Part shown: in pieces, positions 9,561 through 19,840 of the stretch
How positions within the stretch are numbered: position 1 is the first letter of the stretch
Layout: each line of letters begins with the position of its first letter
Assembly: GCA_003427395.1 (NCBI GenBank)
Contig: BFEA01000035.1
Coordinates: 853,644-887,701 of the forward strand
DNA from: Chara braunii
Lineage: Eukaryota > Streptophyta > Charophyceae > Charales > Characeae
DNA: 34,058 nucleotides
Direction of reading: 5' to 3'
Made by a program: the position numbers and the translations under genes
The notes under the pieces: generated by a model
Told to the model about the DNA's origin: nothing
The model's input: only the letters and a program-made list of their open reading frames with translations
The model's database searches: none

Positions 9561-11208
9561 CCTTTTCCTCAGTCTGTACCCTAGTCTCGTAGTATAGTCC
9601 AGTAGGTTGGTTCTCCGACTCAGTCGTAGCCTTCCTTGTCTGAGATTCCAGGCCCATTCTGCTGGGTCTACTTCTTATTTTTCTTAGTAAATCTCTTTTT
9701 ATTGGGGTCATTTCTAGGTCCTGTAATGGGGTCAGAGGGTGATAAATGATTAAGGATTCTTGCTCCACTACTCTTATTTTTCTTAGTAAATCTCTTTTTA
9801 TTACTACTTGGGATTCTGGCTTGTTTGACAGGTTACAAAAGTCTGTTCCTGGATCTTTTATTTCATGGGACGAGAAGCGAAGCCAATTGGATCTGCCGTC
9901 CTCTATGTCCTCATAGTGAAAGGCTTGGAGTGGTATTTCAGAGTCTTTGAGAACCGCCCATTCACCGGGTTTCCATAGGAAGTCTTTCCGTAGTAACTCG
10001 GACCATTCGTGCGGTATTGAGTCATGTACTGCTTGTAGGTTCCTTGCCAGGTTATGGCAACCCTTTAGTTTCCGTCTTAGTTGTGCTTCTGTCATCCACT
10101 CTCTTGATGTGTCATTCCAGATGTGTTTGATTTGCCATACTCCTTTTTCGAGCCAGTTGCCCCATTTGGTGTCTTTAGAGGTTGGGGTGAAGGGTATCCC
10201 TTCTGAATTGACTATGTCTGGATTGCAGAAGAGGGGTTGCCTTAGTACTTCTTCTTTGTTGGTTGGTCTTCTGACCTTTGCAGGGAAGATTTCCTTCCAT
10301 GCGTTGTATTGTTCCTGCCAGAAAATTAGGCGTGAGTTCAATCTTGAGGTAGACCTCTCTGTTCTTGTTGTTTTCATGGCCCAGGATTTACTCGCTAGCC
10401 AGAAGGAACCTGACATATTGTCTGGAGAAGTGAAGGCTGGCAGTTGCTTAAATCTTTCTAGGGCTAGCGGTCTCCATGGGAGGCTCGGGGGAGAGATCAG
10501 CTTAAGGATCCATTTCGCTTGTAAGGCCTTAATTTGTAGTGGAGGATCAATGATTCCTAGACCTCCTTCTTGCTTTTTGGCTGTGACGTGCTGCCAGGCT
10601 ACTTTGCAGATGAAGTTGGTTCTGGTCGGGTTTCCGGTCCACAGGTAGGCCGATGCCTTCCTCTTCAGTAGTTTAAAAGCTTCTTCCTCTGGGGTCCAGA
10701 AGGATGCTACGTACCACATCATTGAGAAAACTGAAGTGTTGAGTACTAGCGCTCTTCCGAATAAGGAGGTGTGGACCTTCGTCCAGTCGTCTAGTCTGTC
10801 TGTCATTTTAGCTAGGAGGCTGGCTGCCATGTTGTTCATTGTGCCCTGGTCTGAGACTTGTAAGCCTAGGAAACGCAATGGGTCACTTAGTTCAGCCCAC
10901 AGTAAGCCCTCCGGTGTGGAGTGTGGTTTGTCTATTGTTTCTTCTGCTAGCCACCAACCTATCGTCTTTTGCCAGTTGACTTTCATTTCAGATGCTAGCT
11001 GGAATGCCTGCATGGTTCTTGTGAGTGCTTCGAAGGATGAGTTAGAATAATCTGTTTCTTTATTGGCTGATTGCTTGAAATTTCCTTGCTTACTTTGGAT
11101 ATGAGGACGGATGAATGTGTGGCATATGCACCCTTGTGATTCAGGTTGCGGGATGCGACTCGCGGCATTTGCATGGGCACATGCTAGGCTGGCGCGACTT
11201 AGGACCAT
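9547..11208 (-). pseudogene. LINE A ORF2 fragment: post-catalytic RT and connection region
   Basis: Open frame of 553 codons. LINE similarity starts near residue 58; the first 57 residues are read through unrelated flank, so the ATG at 11208 is not the element's start. Typical L1 landmarks follow: LASEMKVNWQKT (the segment just after the YADD box), LRFLGLQVS (about 112-120), SLFGRALVLNTSVF, AYLWTGNP (about 188) and KQEGGLGIIDP. The tail carries IKRDLLRKIR twice, 33 residues apart, from an in-frame DNA duplication. After the second copy the true LINE frame (DPAEWAWNLRQG) lies in another register. LINE B has the corresponding sequence at 16330-17250 and 22170-22330. Confidence 0.85.
9674..9802. 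repeat. 30-bp direct repeat, 99 bp apart
   Basis: CTTATTTTTCTTAGTAAATC plus the next ten bases occurs at 9674-9703 and 9773-9802. The spacing is 33 codons, so the duplication keeps frame inside LINE A. Confidence 0.95.
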
Positions 11209-11260
11209 TCACACACCCCTTTGGACCGAAACATGGTAGGGACTACAGACGCTTACCTCT

Positions 11261-11366
11261 CCTGAAATTGGAGACACTGCCTGTTTCATTCCAAGGGTTG
11301 CGTCCATGGCAACCCTGAAATTGGAGACCCTGCCTGCTTCAGTCCAAAGGTTGTGCCCATGGTGGT
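11261..11366 (+). repeat. 53-bp tandem duplication
   Basis: CCTGAAATTGGAGACNCTGC, then TCCAANGGTTG and CCATGG, is present at 11261 and 11314. Confidence 0.9.
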
Positions 11367-12337
11367 TGTATGCGGGGGGTGGAGTGGCGGGAGGGATACC
11401 TGGGTGTTCAGTACATGGGCTGTTGTGCGGACACTGCTGCTTCTGGCAGGGCGAGGGGGAGGGGGGGGAAGGGGAGGGGGAGTATTTATTCAATAGGGTA
11501 TGGTGTGTCGGGGTCTTCTTATACAACTTAGGCTCTAGAACTATCCTTAATTGAGTCTGGGCACTATGGTGTTGCCACCATTAGTAGTAAAGAGGGTGTG
11601 GTAGCGTCAGTTCAGGCCTGTATAGGGCATCCGTGTAGGCTTATAGGGATGTTGGGAGCATGGAGTGGGTGTGGCAGAGAGAGGATTGGAGGCTTATATG
11701 AACGTATGACACCCCACGGCTGAGTAGGAAGGAAGCATCTTACGATAATGAAGGGCTGAAGCTTCAAGGGTAGTTCCGAGGAGAGGAACCATGTTGGCAC
11801 TGGATGGAGTGGAGAGGGGTGTTGGTGTACAGGGAGGAGGGAGGGGCGGTAAATCGCATCAGGTATGTTGCCTGGAGTCTGCTTGATGGAACAGGGGGAT
11901 GCACCTTGTAGGGGTAGAGCCAGTCGATCCAGGGGCTGTTTTCTATAACTTTTCTCTTCTTATATCCGCGTGCTCCCGAAACTCTTTCATTACCCTGCTG
12001 ACTGGTCGTCCCCGGTGTTCGAGGGCGTCCTAATATGGCTTCGGGGCGGGGGGAGTATTTGTGAGGCTTTGGTAGGCAGGGCTTGCAATAGGAGTTACAT
12101 AAAATCGATGATCGTATCGATTAGAGGTAGAGTGGGTGTATGGTGATGTATCTGGTAACCAAATGGATAAGCTAGCGAAGGGAGCTTCCAAGTCTGAGTC
12201 CGACGTCGGCAACAGCCTCGGTGTCTGAAAGAAGGAATAAAATCGTGGATTGCAGTTGGAGTTACTGGCCTCCATGCTTTGCTCCAATGCGTTGGCCAAA
12301 TTTTGCGAGCCTTGATGACAACACATGTTATTTTTAT
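11367..12337. other. No recognised gene
   Basis: G-rich simple sequence at 11450-11480 (GGGGGAGGGG type), then unique-looking sequence. Small open frames show no domains. Confidence 0.45.
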
Positions 12338-12369
<32 letters not shown>

Positions 12370-12374
12370 CCCCC
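12338..12374 (+). repeat. Poly-C tract
   Basis: About 36 nearly uninterrupted C bases; a likely sequencing and assembly weak point. Confidence 0.97.
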
Positions 12375-12451
12375 GAAAGTGCCCTTGCGAAAGCCCTCTA
12401 TCCCAGCGGTGGTGAGAGAACTGTCAGAATTGAGGGCTTATTTGTCAGGCT

Positions 12452-12506
12452 GCTCCATCTATTGGTGGGGAGCGGCACCTGCTGGAAACCGGGCCCAGCG
12501 TCCCAT
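12452..12506 (-). mobile_element. SINE-like core, copy 2
   Basis: GCTCCATCTATTGGTGGGGA, then GCACCTGCTGGAAACCGGGC and CCAGCGTCCCA. It is the family core without the hairpin part and without an adjacent T run. Minus orientation is assigned by comparison with copies that have tails. Confidence 0.65.
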
Positions 12507-12849
12507 TGAAACATCTTGTGATGCAGTGTTTGCTTGTTTGTTTTCCTAGGGCTGTGGACGTTTCTCTTCTCAACCTGGGGCTCCATTTTCCCCTGGAGCT
12601 GCTGATATCACCCATCCCATCTTGGAGCACCCTTGTCTAATGAGCCAGCCCTGTTCTGCAGCCCGCCTGTTCGTTGTGGCTATGCGTTGTCCCTTTTACA
12701 CCCTATTACACCCTAAACCCTCGCTGAACCCATGCATAAAACCCACGCAATCCGTAAAGCCTATCACTGTGATGGCAGCGCATTCTGGACAACCAGGTAT
12801 GATGGGTGTTGGATCCAGGCACCACGTACCGTTCTTCTCGGTTTGGACG

Positions 12850-13070
12850 GGGGCACCTCGGCGGGGTGAGATGAGGGCGCAGAGTACCTGGGCGGGGCGA
12901 GATGAGGATGCAAAGTACCTGCGCAAATGCAAAGATGAGGGTGCAGAGCACCTGGGCAGGGCGAGCTGGGTCCACATACCATGTTCCATTGCATGGAGGC
13001 ACAGAGAACCTGCACGGGGTGAAATGGGGGCGTAGAGCACCTGGGCGTGGCGAGATGGAGGCAAAGGGGA
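12850..13070 (+). repeat. Degenerate 31-40-bp tandem repeat
   Basis: Units of the form GGGGCGAGATGAGGNTGCA followed by AGTACCTGG recur about five times. Open frames across it simply reflect the repeat. Confidence 0.8.
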
Positions 13071-13149
13071 AGATAAAGAATACTTGGTTGCCATTTTGTT
13101 GCTCGCCCCCATATTTCCAGGGAGGGGGAAGGGGAGGAGTATGGAGAGG

Positions 13150-13230
13150 GCGACACAGGGATATGGTGACAGATGCCCAATGTTTTTGCTTCGAGCACTA
13201 ACGACAGTCGACACAGGGGTATGGTGAGGG
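13150..13230 (+). repeat. 58-bp duplication
   Basis: CGACACAGGGATATGGTGA at 13151 recurs as CGACACAGGGGTATGGTGA at 13209. Confidence 0.75.
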
Positions 13231-13338
13231 TTTTGCATTTGACCTCTCTGGACTCTTTCCCCAAAGAATGTGCTTTGTTTTGCTGCTAGGAATTCTTAAT
13301 GGACCACTGGAACATCCCATCCCCGTGCCCCGCGTACA

Positions 13339-13611
13339 TTGAACCCGACGAACACATCATCTCTAAGTGTCCATGACTCCTACCGGAGAGCATTCCCGTC
13401 TCTACGTAGTACATTCACATGCTTTCGCAAGAGCCAGACAAATATGGTCTCGAAGTCCCGCATAGACCTCATCCTGCTATCAGAGGAACTGCAAGAGGCC
13501 CTGCAGATACCAGAGACAGTCCAACTCAGCCCGCTCCCTGGTTTGGACCATGCAATGTGTGTAGCGATCCTATCGTTTAGGAGAAAACCAGACCAGGGCA
13601 AGGGATCCTAA
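13339..13611 (+). pseudogene. LINE B endonuclease, C-terminal part
   Basis: Apurinic-type endonuclease tail: YRRAFPSLRSTFTCFR, then SRIDLILLS (residues about 40-48, the usual RIDxIxxS strand) and GLDHAMCVAIL, in the place of the SDH motif that carries the catalytic histidine. The Ser-to-Leu change beside that histidine is unusual. The N-terminal catalytic Asn, Glu and Asp motifs would lie upstream of 13290, but that sequence is a tandem repeat, so the copy is truncated there. Confidence 0.8.
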
Positions 13612-14240
13612 ACACATCCCTGTTGAACCTGGAAAGGTTCAAAGAGTATCATCAGAGACACCTAATCCAGGACGACATACTTTGGGCTATAGCATACCTA
13701 AGCCGCAAGTGTAATGGATATTCTAAACTACTAGCAGCCCAGTGCCATGCAACAGAAACATACATACACCAACGACTGCGACACCTGGAGCAACGGGAAA
13801 CTGACACTGCAGATGCAGACTCACTGCAGGAACTCGCCAAAGAAACCCGGGACCTGGAGGACCAACTTTTCACGCACATGGGACGCCGCTGGCGGGGTTG
13901 CATGCGTTCGAGGCAAGCTCAGGCGTCGCCAAATGGAGGGAACAATGAACGCTCAACTATTTGCAATGGCCGAAGTTAGAACTGAGATATCAGTCATAGA
14001 GGCCCAACTGACCCCAAACAACCTCATGGCCCACTCGTTACCTCCAGGACGGAATGCACACAGATAGCCAGAGAATTCTACAAGGAACTCTTCGCCTTTG
14101 AATGTGGCCAAAAACCCGAACACCAAAAAACAAAAGAAACTGAAGACTTCCGTCTTCCACTAAGTCGTTCCCTCACAGAGTAGCAAAATGACCTGCTGGA
14201 GCATCCTCTCACCAAAGACGAGATCTGGACAGCCCTTATG
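13612..14240 (+). pseudogene. LINE B linker between endonuclease and RT
   Basis: Frame 13623-13979 begins LNLERFKEYHQRHL, matching the usual start of the post-endonuclease linker (LN..LL....F). It is helical and charged through QELAKETRDLEDQLFTHMG. A shift near 13890 moves the sequence into the frame ending near 14067 (RGKLRRRQMEGTMNAQLFAM), and a further shift leads to FYKELFAFECGQKPEH and LTKDEIWTALMLMED. At least two frameshifts and a stop. Confidence 0.75.
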
Positions 14241-14536
14241 CTGATGGAAGACAAGAAGACCCCGGGCATAGATGGCCTTCCAAAAGAATTCTGGGAAACG
14301 TTCTTGGACTTCCTCGCGGAGGATGTAATGGACATCTATCACATAGTATGGGCATCCAGGAGGGTTGGAGAATTCACGGGACAGGGTGTGTTGACCCTGC
14401 TCTACAAAAAAAGGGACATGAAAAATACACGGAACTATTGCCCCATCACCCTCCTAACTGTGGTCTACAAGATGGTGGCAAACCGTCGGACAAAAGTCAT
14501 AGCAGACATAATACACCCGGCACAGAGGCTCTTGAC
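14238..14536 (+). pseudogene. LINE B reverse transcriptase, motifs 0-2
   Basis: Contains KKTPGIDGLPKEFW (motif 0), GEFTGQGVLTLLYKKRDMKN (motif 1, usual form VTLLYKKGD) and NYCPITLLTVVYKMVANR (motif 2, usual NWRPISLLN.DYK; the conserved Arg is Cys here). The frame then runs into the foldback-like insertion just after IIHPAQRLL. Confidence 0.9.
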
Positions 14537-14936
14537 TGGTCGGCTGCCGACCCGCCGACCGATCAGCTGGTCGGCACCTACCGGTCGGGGGTCGTGGTAC
14601 CCCGCAAAAAAAGAAAAAGAAAAAAAAAAACTAAGAACACAACGAACACCCCCATAGCGGCCACCATACACCCCCCAAACCGCCCCCAACACCCTCATTA
14701 CCCGCCCCACACCCCTATACCCCCCTATACCCCCTTGTACTCCAACCCCACCCCCCGGCATACCCCCCCCATCCCCAAAAGTTTCTTTTATTTGGGCTGT
14801 ACTCAGGAAGTGCAGTACAGCCCCCAACTCTGATTTGAAAATAAATCAGTGGATGTTTTTTTTTTTTTTCTTCATTTTTTTTCTGACTGGTTGGCAGACT
14901 GCCGACCAGTCGGCCCCCTCGGGGTCCGCGATCGGC
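14537..14936. mobile_element. Foldback-like insertion with self-complementary ends
   Basis: Interrupts LINE B between IIHPAQRLL and RDATLHDNILLVN. Left end: ACTGGTCGGC, TGCCGACC and a GCCGACC/GGTCGGC hairpin (14552-14573), then an A-rich run (14605-14631). Right end: T-rich run (14857-14882), then CTGACTGGTTGGCAG pairing with CTGCCGACCAGTCGG across one base (14883-14913). The A-rich and T-rich arms are also complementary. The centre is C-rich with a perfect GGGCTGTACT/AGTACAGCCC hairpin (14793-14822) and CTGATTT/AAATCAG. No coding. A target duplication is ambiguous (possibly TCGG). Confidence 0.55.
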
Positions 14937-15014
14937 AGGGATGCAACCCTGCATGATAAAATTTTACTCGTGAACAGGGATGCAACCCTGCATGATAACA
15001 TTTTACTCGTGAAC
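14937..15014 (+). repeat. 39-bp in-frame tandem duplication inside LINE B RT
   Basis: AGGGATGCAACCCTGCATGA plus 19 more bases occurs at 14937-14975 and 14976-15014, duplicating the 13 residues RDATLHDKILLVN / RDATLHDNILLVN. It lies directly at the right edge of the foldback-like insertion. Confidence 0.95.
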
Positions 15015-15165
15015 AAACTCATAAAGCTGTCTCACCAGTCTAAGGATAATGCAACCTTCTTATTCATAGACTTTGAAAAGACCTATGATCATGTAGACTG
15101 GCTTTTTTTTAGATAAATGCCTGGAGAAATTCACTTTGCCCCTGCGATCGCCGATGGGTAAGGAT
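14937..15165 (+). pseudogene. LINE B reverse transcriptase, motif A
   Basis: DNILLVNKLIKLSHQ is followed by ATFLFIDFEKTYDHVDW (about 15050-15100), the palm motif with the first catalytic aspartate (codon 15069-15071). Then DKCLEKFTLPLR leads up to the target site AGGAT (15161-15165) of the next insertion. Confidence 0.9.
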
Positions 15166-16015
15166 TCTTTTCTTTTCTTTTATTTATTTATCTATTTATT
15201 TATTTAAAGGGAGCAGCACCTGCTGGAAAACGGTTCCAGCGTCCCTTGACATTCAAAGTGTTTGTTATGGAGATATCTGAGCTCCTATGGGCAAGCCACG
15301 AGTCCTTCCCGCTAATCTTCAAACCCGACACGTTTGCTCACTAAACACCCGATGGGCAGCATTGATTGCCTTCAACTGAGGGGATTAACTGCCCATCCAT
15401 ATCCGAAGTCATATCCCTACTCTAAATTCCTCATCATCTACCACATGAATCGTAAACCTACCTATGAGGAAGAGAGGTAATCAGCCATAGGGAAGATAGA
15501 GAATCAGTTAACGCTACCCCCCATCGAAACCATCATCCGTTAATCTTTGCCTACTCTGAAGCACGTTATCAGACAGACAAGAGAAAAAGTAAACCAACCG
15601 CACCTCGATCGATGAACAGGAGGGGTAATCAGTTGAGGCCGCAGTTCATACTAATTCGTCTCCAAAAAAAAGGGCAAATAGAGAAATCATCGCCGAGCAG
15701 CCATGTGGCAATTTACGACATATTCCTGCTTCCTCGCCACCTGCTCGATCGTGTAAACTAAAAAAACGCATAAGGCTTGGGTTACCACCACGCAACCCCA
15801 CGAGGGCACGATAAGACAAAACTTTCACGCGTTGCCTTGTGCGACCCAATCATCCCGAGCAACCCTATCCCACCCTTACTCGCCTGCATCCAACTTCCTG
15901 CTTCGCCACACAATCTTTCTGTATCCCAAGCCTTCCCATCACCCACCCCTCACGCCCAAAGCCCTGATCAACCTTCACAAAAGACCAGCGAAGAGAGGAG
16001 AAAATGTGAAAGAAG
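15166..16015 (-). mobile_element. 850-bp retroelement inserted in LINE B, with SINE-family core near its tail
   Basis: Flanked by AGGAT at 15161-15165 and 16016-16020. Removing it joins ...CGATGGGTAAGGAT to ACTGCACGCAAAC and restores the LINE text RWVRILHANAATRV. The left end is T-rich (TCTTTTCTTTTC, then ATTT repeats, 15166-15207), so the element lies minus with an A-rich tail. Next to the tail is the SINE-family core (15209-15245). The remaining 770 bp contain degenerate TAATCAG words at about 15385-15625 but no open frame with a recognisable domain. Confidence 0.65.
15209..15245 (-). mobile_element. SINE-like core, copy 3
   Basis: GGGAGCAGCACCTGCTGG and CCAGCGTCCC; the CTATTGGTGG part is missing and replaced by a TTTA-rich tail. 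This copy belongs to the 850-bp insertion. Confidence 0.7.
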
Positions 16016-16330
16016 AGGATACTGCACGCAAACGCCGCAACACGCGTAATGGTCAGTGGCAACCTGACCCCCCCCTATCTCCTTGCAATGTTCGGAATGA
16101 CAAGGAGACCCAATCGCCCCCTGCCTCTTCGTCATCATCATGGAGGCACTGACTGCCAACCTGAGAACACACAAGGACATCAAAAGAATCCAGGTGGCTT
16201 CAATCCCAGAAGAGGCCATCCCGGTCTGCTCGCTGTTCGCAGACCACTGGCCCCTCATGGTGGAGGCAACAAAAGATAACCTTAGATTCTGTGCAGTATC
16301 AAATACGAAGATTAACTGAGGCAACAAAAC
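16016..16330 (+). pseudogene. LINE B reverse transcriptase, motifs B and C
   Basis: RILHANAATRVMVSGNLTP corresponds to the V.VNG strand. Shifted sequence then gives QGDPIAPCLFVIIMEALTANL, the motif B region (R.VRQGDP.SP) and following helix. IPVCSLFADHW holds motif C: the expected F/Y-A-D-D box reads F-A-D-H (16236-16247), so the second catalytic aspartate is lost. NLRFCAVSNTKINWGNKT follows. Confidence 0.88.
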
Positions 16331-17250
16331 CCTTGGATTGTGGATCCACCACCACGGGGTTAGACCCCCTGAACTCCCTAGAGTTAAATGGTTACCCGCA
16401 TAGGCCCCCATCCGTATTTTGGGGGTCGCTCTGAGAGCATACGACAAACCAACTACCAACAATGAATGAATATCTCAGCTGGCACTTGCAAAGCTGGCAT
16501 CATGGAAGAACACGCACACATCCCTCCTGGGTCGGGTGCTCGTGATAAATAATGTGGTCCCCGCATCTCTCTGGTATAGATCTGAGATCTGGGCTTTGGA
16601 TAAAGCCGCTCTCCGGCCACTCCAGAGGCAAGCAACAACATACTTATGGAGAGGCAATCAAAAAAGCACTAGTGGTACAATGGATCAAGAGACTAATCTT
16701 CAATCCACATACCCCATGGGCACCCTTGGCAGTAGAGCAAATAATAACGCAATTAGCCCTCGCCACCCCGGCTGACACATACCCAATGACGTGGTTGGAA
16801 AATAGGTCATGGCCAATCCCACGAGGAAGCACCCACCACCCGGCCCAACCATGTGCATCTGACGCCAGGCAGCGAGGGAGGACATCTAGAGGGACCTGTT
16901 CTGGCCCTCCATTGTATGAATGCCCCTGGCGAGGATGGGTGAAAAGAGGAGTGACCAGGATAGGAAACATATGGGACCAGACGGCCAACGACTGGCACAA
17001 CCCAGAAGCCATTCGAACAAGGCTGCGCTATTGCCACCATTCGACCGCAGCGCTAGAAGAAATGCTGGAAATAACCCCCCTAGATTGGATTCGGATCCTG
17101 CAAAAAGGCCCCAACTTGTTGGACAGCGATTGGGTGGCCATCTGAGGGAGGCGTTAATGGGTTGCCAGCGTAGTTCACATACACCTGTGTGGGGAATCCC
17201 TACTCAGTCTATACAGATTGGGGCAGGACAACAAACTACAAAAACCCAAG
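16331..17250 (+). pseudogene. LINE B connection region, up to the large insertion
   Basis: Order of landmarks: LASWKNTHTSLLGRVLVINN (LINE A has SLFGRALVLN), LRPLQRQATTYLWRGNQ (LINE A AYLWTGNP), RGWVKRGVTRIGNIWDQTANDW, and LDWIRILQKGPNLLDSDWVAI, which aligns with EWSELLRKDFLWKPGEWAVL of LINE A. A frameshift near 17145 moves the reading into IPTQSIQIGAGQQTTKTQ, which ends at 17250 where the hairpin-rich block begins. That frame continues after the block at 22170. Confidence 0.8.
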
Positions 17251-17460
17251 CCGGTGTCGAGCGCACCGGCCCCCGCACGAGCGAGGGCCCTCCCGACCGC
17301 GTCACGCAGGAGAAACTTAGGCTTTCAACCTTTCAGAGACAACTCGGGGACGACACGGTAACCCGCGTCGACCCTTCGCCGCTCTGGCCGAGTGCGCAAG
17401 CTGTACATCTCGCGGTCCCCTACGACAGGATAGGATCTCGCGGGGCACAACTTACCTTCC

Positions 17461-17484
17461 CTAAGGGGTTGTCACCACCCTTAG
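17461..17484. repeat. Hairpin in the large insertion
   Basis: CTAAGGG and CCCTTAG form perfect 7-bp arms around a 10-nt loop. Confidence 0.7.
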
Positions 17485-18269
17485 GGGCGTATCCCCGCCG
17501 AGCTACCGACCCACATGTGAAGGCTTTTATAATGCAATTGCAGAGGTAGGCCGGCCGAGGGCGTTTGCTTGCTCGTTGTAGCATAGGTACGCATGGTTGA
17601 ACGCCAAAGTGAGCCCGAACGTCGTCCATCCCTGGGACGCTGATCTCCCAGTAATCAGAACGTACGCCGGTCGACTAGGACGTGATTATTCCAAGCGTAC
17701 CTAGTCCCTTCTTTCAAAGACAATGAAGAGTTGAACAAACAAAATGTTTTCAAAAGAAAATTAAGGTCAATGTAAGTTGACTTATCTTCTGAATCAACAT
17801 ATATACAATACACTCATGCATCCGACAAAGGTCGACTTGACTTCAAAACAACGCTTACCAACAAAAGATCAAAGCATGACCTATACACAATGCGACACTC
17901 AAATGACGTCTGACCAAAATATCTTCACTCTGCCTGCCAAATGGTTGGGCTGTCACGACTTTTTCGACTTGATGAGATGCGTTGCCAAGTTTTTTCATTC
18001 CGCCCCATACTGACTGCTAACAAGGAATATGGGCGTCCCAAATCTCAAGTAAAGTTAGGATGTCACTGCTTTAATGACGACGTCACTATCTTTCTAACTT
18101 TGGTGTGAATGTCGTCTGCAAGTAATCCGGCTACTACTATACAAGTCAGCGATCGACTTGAACAATCGAACACTAGATGCCCTATTAAGGTCGAGGATCC
18201 GCTTTCAAATTTTGTTGGTTGCTTTGTCCTCCTGACCCTCGTTGACCCTACTGAAAAGGGTTGTTCTCG

Positions 18270-18350
18270 GGCTCTAGCTATCCAAGTCTGGCTCAGTACA
18301 TCGACCACATTGGTCCTGACTTCTTATGGAGAGGCCAACCACGACAAGAG
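18270..18350 (+). pseudogene. LINE connection-region scrap
   Basis: The frame reads AQYIDHIGPDFLWRGQPRQE, ending at 18350. The DFLWRGQ box is the L1 connection motif also seen as AYLWTGNP in LINE A and TYLWRGNQ in LINE B. Flanking sequence on both sides is unrelated to LINEs, so this is an isolated fragment. Confidence 0.5.
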
Positions 18351-18351
18351 T

Positions 18352-19505
18352 GCCTAGGCGCGCTCTTCGTTCCAACTAGTAACCATGAACCGAGCTACTA
18401 TAAAAGGTATGCTATGACAGTTCCCCCTAACGCGAGGCGTTAAGAATCTTAAGGCCCTTTTGTGAGTAGGCGCATACCCTTCCCCTAGGAGGTGGTCTGG
18501 GATACCCTTCGTCCTCGCCCGAGCGAACCTCGGATCTCAGAAGTCGGGCTGGTTCCACCACGACAGCATGGTATCCCCCCCGCCTAAGCGGTCCACTCCG
18601 AGTCGTTAACAGGGTTGACCCCTAAGGCAACGAACCCCCGCCTCAAATGCCTCCTAGGCAAAGGGACGCACTTACCACAACAGACGGTCAACCCTTTATT
18701 GTCCGGCGTCAAGGGCGAATCGAGACGAAGAAGGAGATCAGAAGAGGAAATCATTCAGACAGACGGGCATAGACAGAGAGGGTCATTCGGGAAAGAACGG
18801 ATATCCTCAGGAAAAATTTATGTCCAATTGATTTCTTCTCCTTCTTTGTGATCGCTTTATTTATTTATTTATTGTTGTCTTCTCTTTCTTTTGCTTTGAC
18901 ATATACATACGAGTACGGAAATGTGAAAACAACCATTCATTCACCATCTCTCAACCATATCCAATCTCATTTCAACAAAACAAACCACACAAAAACCACA
19001 ACACAATCCTTTACTGTTGTCTGACTCCCATTCGCACACGCAGACACACATTTTCTCTACCTTTTCTGTGAACATTCAAGGAAACAGGGTCAAGCAAGTG
19101 TGGGTCCACACAGGTGTGAAGGGTCTGAGTCAAACTGACCTTGAGTGAAGTTGAAGAGACGGCCCACTCAAGAAGACCGTGTAAAATCACACTCCAGAGA
19201 AGACAATTGTCACAACAAGTCGCCCGCAAAGCGATCCACACCACTCCTTAGAACGCTCGCTTGCCGCGACACCCTCTCGACACACAATCACCTCCCAGTA
19301 ATCCAATAACAGCTTCGCGCCGCCGTCACTCAACCTCAATTTCACTGTGCCACTACGACGTCGCACTCACACCACTTCCAAGCGCACCACCACTTTGCGG
19401 TACCTTCCCTGTGCGAATGCCCAGTCACCGCTTAATATAATCAGTGCAAGAATACTGCTGCCTCCGCCGCAAAAACCGGCAGCACTTCCGCGCTACTACC
19501 AGTAA
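18352..19505. other. Non-genic part of the large insertion
   Basis: Small hairpins (for example AACGC/GCGTT at 18429-18441), an ATTT run near 18857-18872 and AC-rich sequence at 18990-19010. No recognisable gene. Confidence 0.4.
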
Positions 19506-19511
19506 ACCCAG

Positions 19512-19840
19512 TGTCGTTGCCGCAAAAATTCGACAACGCTTCCACACCACCGCCGTCAGACCGGTGCTATCGCCATAAATTCTCGGCAGCGCTTTCGCGT
19601 CACCGCCTGGAATGCACTACCGCCGCTGTAAAAAAACGGCAGCGCTTCCACATCACCGTCAAAAAGCGTCGCCGCTGCCGTGCTAAACAGACAGAGTCTC
19701 CCTTGCACCGCCTGCTGAAAAATCTGCCGCCGCCGTGCAAAACGGCAGAGTTTCCCTTGCACCGCTTGCTGAAAAATCTGCCACCGTCGTCCAAAACGGG
19801 CAGAGTTTCCCTTGCACCGCTTACCGAAAAACCTGCCACG
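19512..19840 (+). repeat. GC-rich tandem repeat, 51-55 bp
   Basis: Clear units begin at 19692, 19746 and 19801 (CAGAGTTTCCCTTGCACCGC, then TGCTGAAAAATCTGCC, then CCGTGCAAAACGG). More diverged units of about 51 bp precede them from 19512. Most units contain a GCCGT-A-rich-ACGGC type inverted pair. Reading frames through it are repeat artefacts. Confidence 0.8.

Larger units (their letters stand above)
8841..11040 (-). mobile_element. LINE A, 5'-truncated L1-type element
   Basis: Two overlapping minus-strand frames together give the C-terminal half of a plant L1-like ORF2: the region after the reverse-transcriptase active site, the thumb/connection segment and a zinc-knuckle tail. Endonuclease and the catalytic core are absent, as expected of 5' truncation during target-primed reverse transcription. 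The frame change near 9660-9550 and N bases make it a dead copy or a poorly sequenced one. Confidence 0.88.

Noticed and set aside
12696-13264. Long overlapping open frames on the minus strand (up to 180 codons)
   Set aside because: They run through a GC-rich 31-40-bp tandem repeat in three frames at once, so openness is a composition effect.
17777-18357. Transposase for the large insertion
   Set aside because: Open frames of about 80 codons here show no DDE, zinc-finger or other transposase motif.
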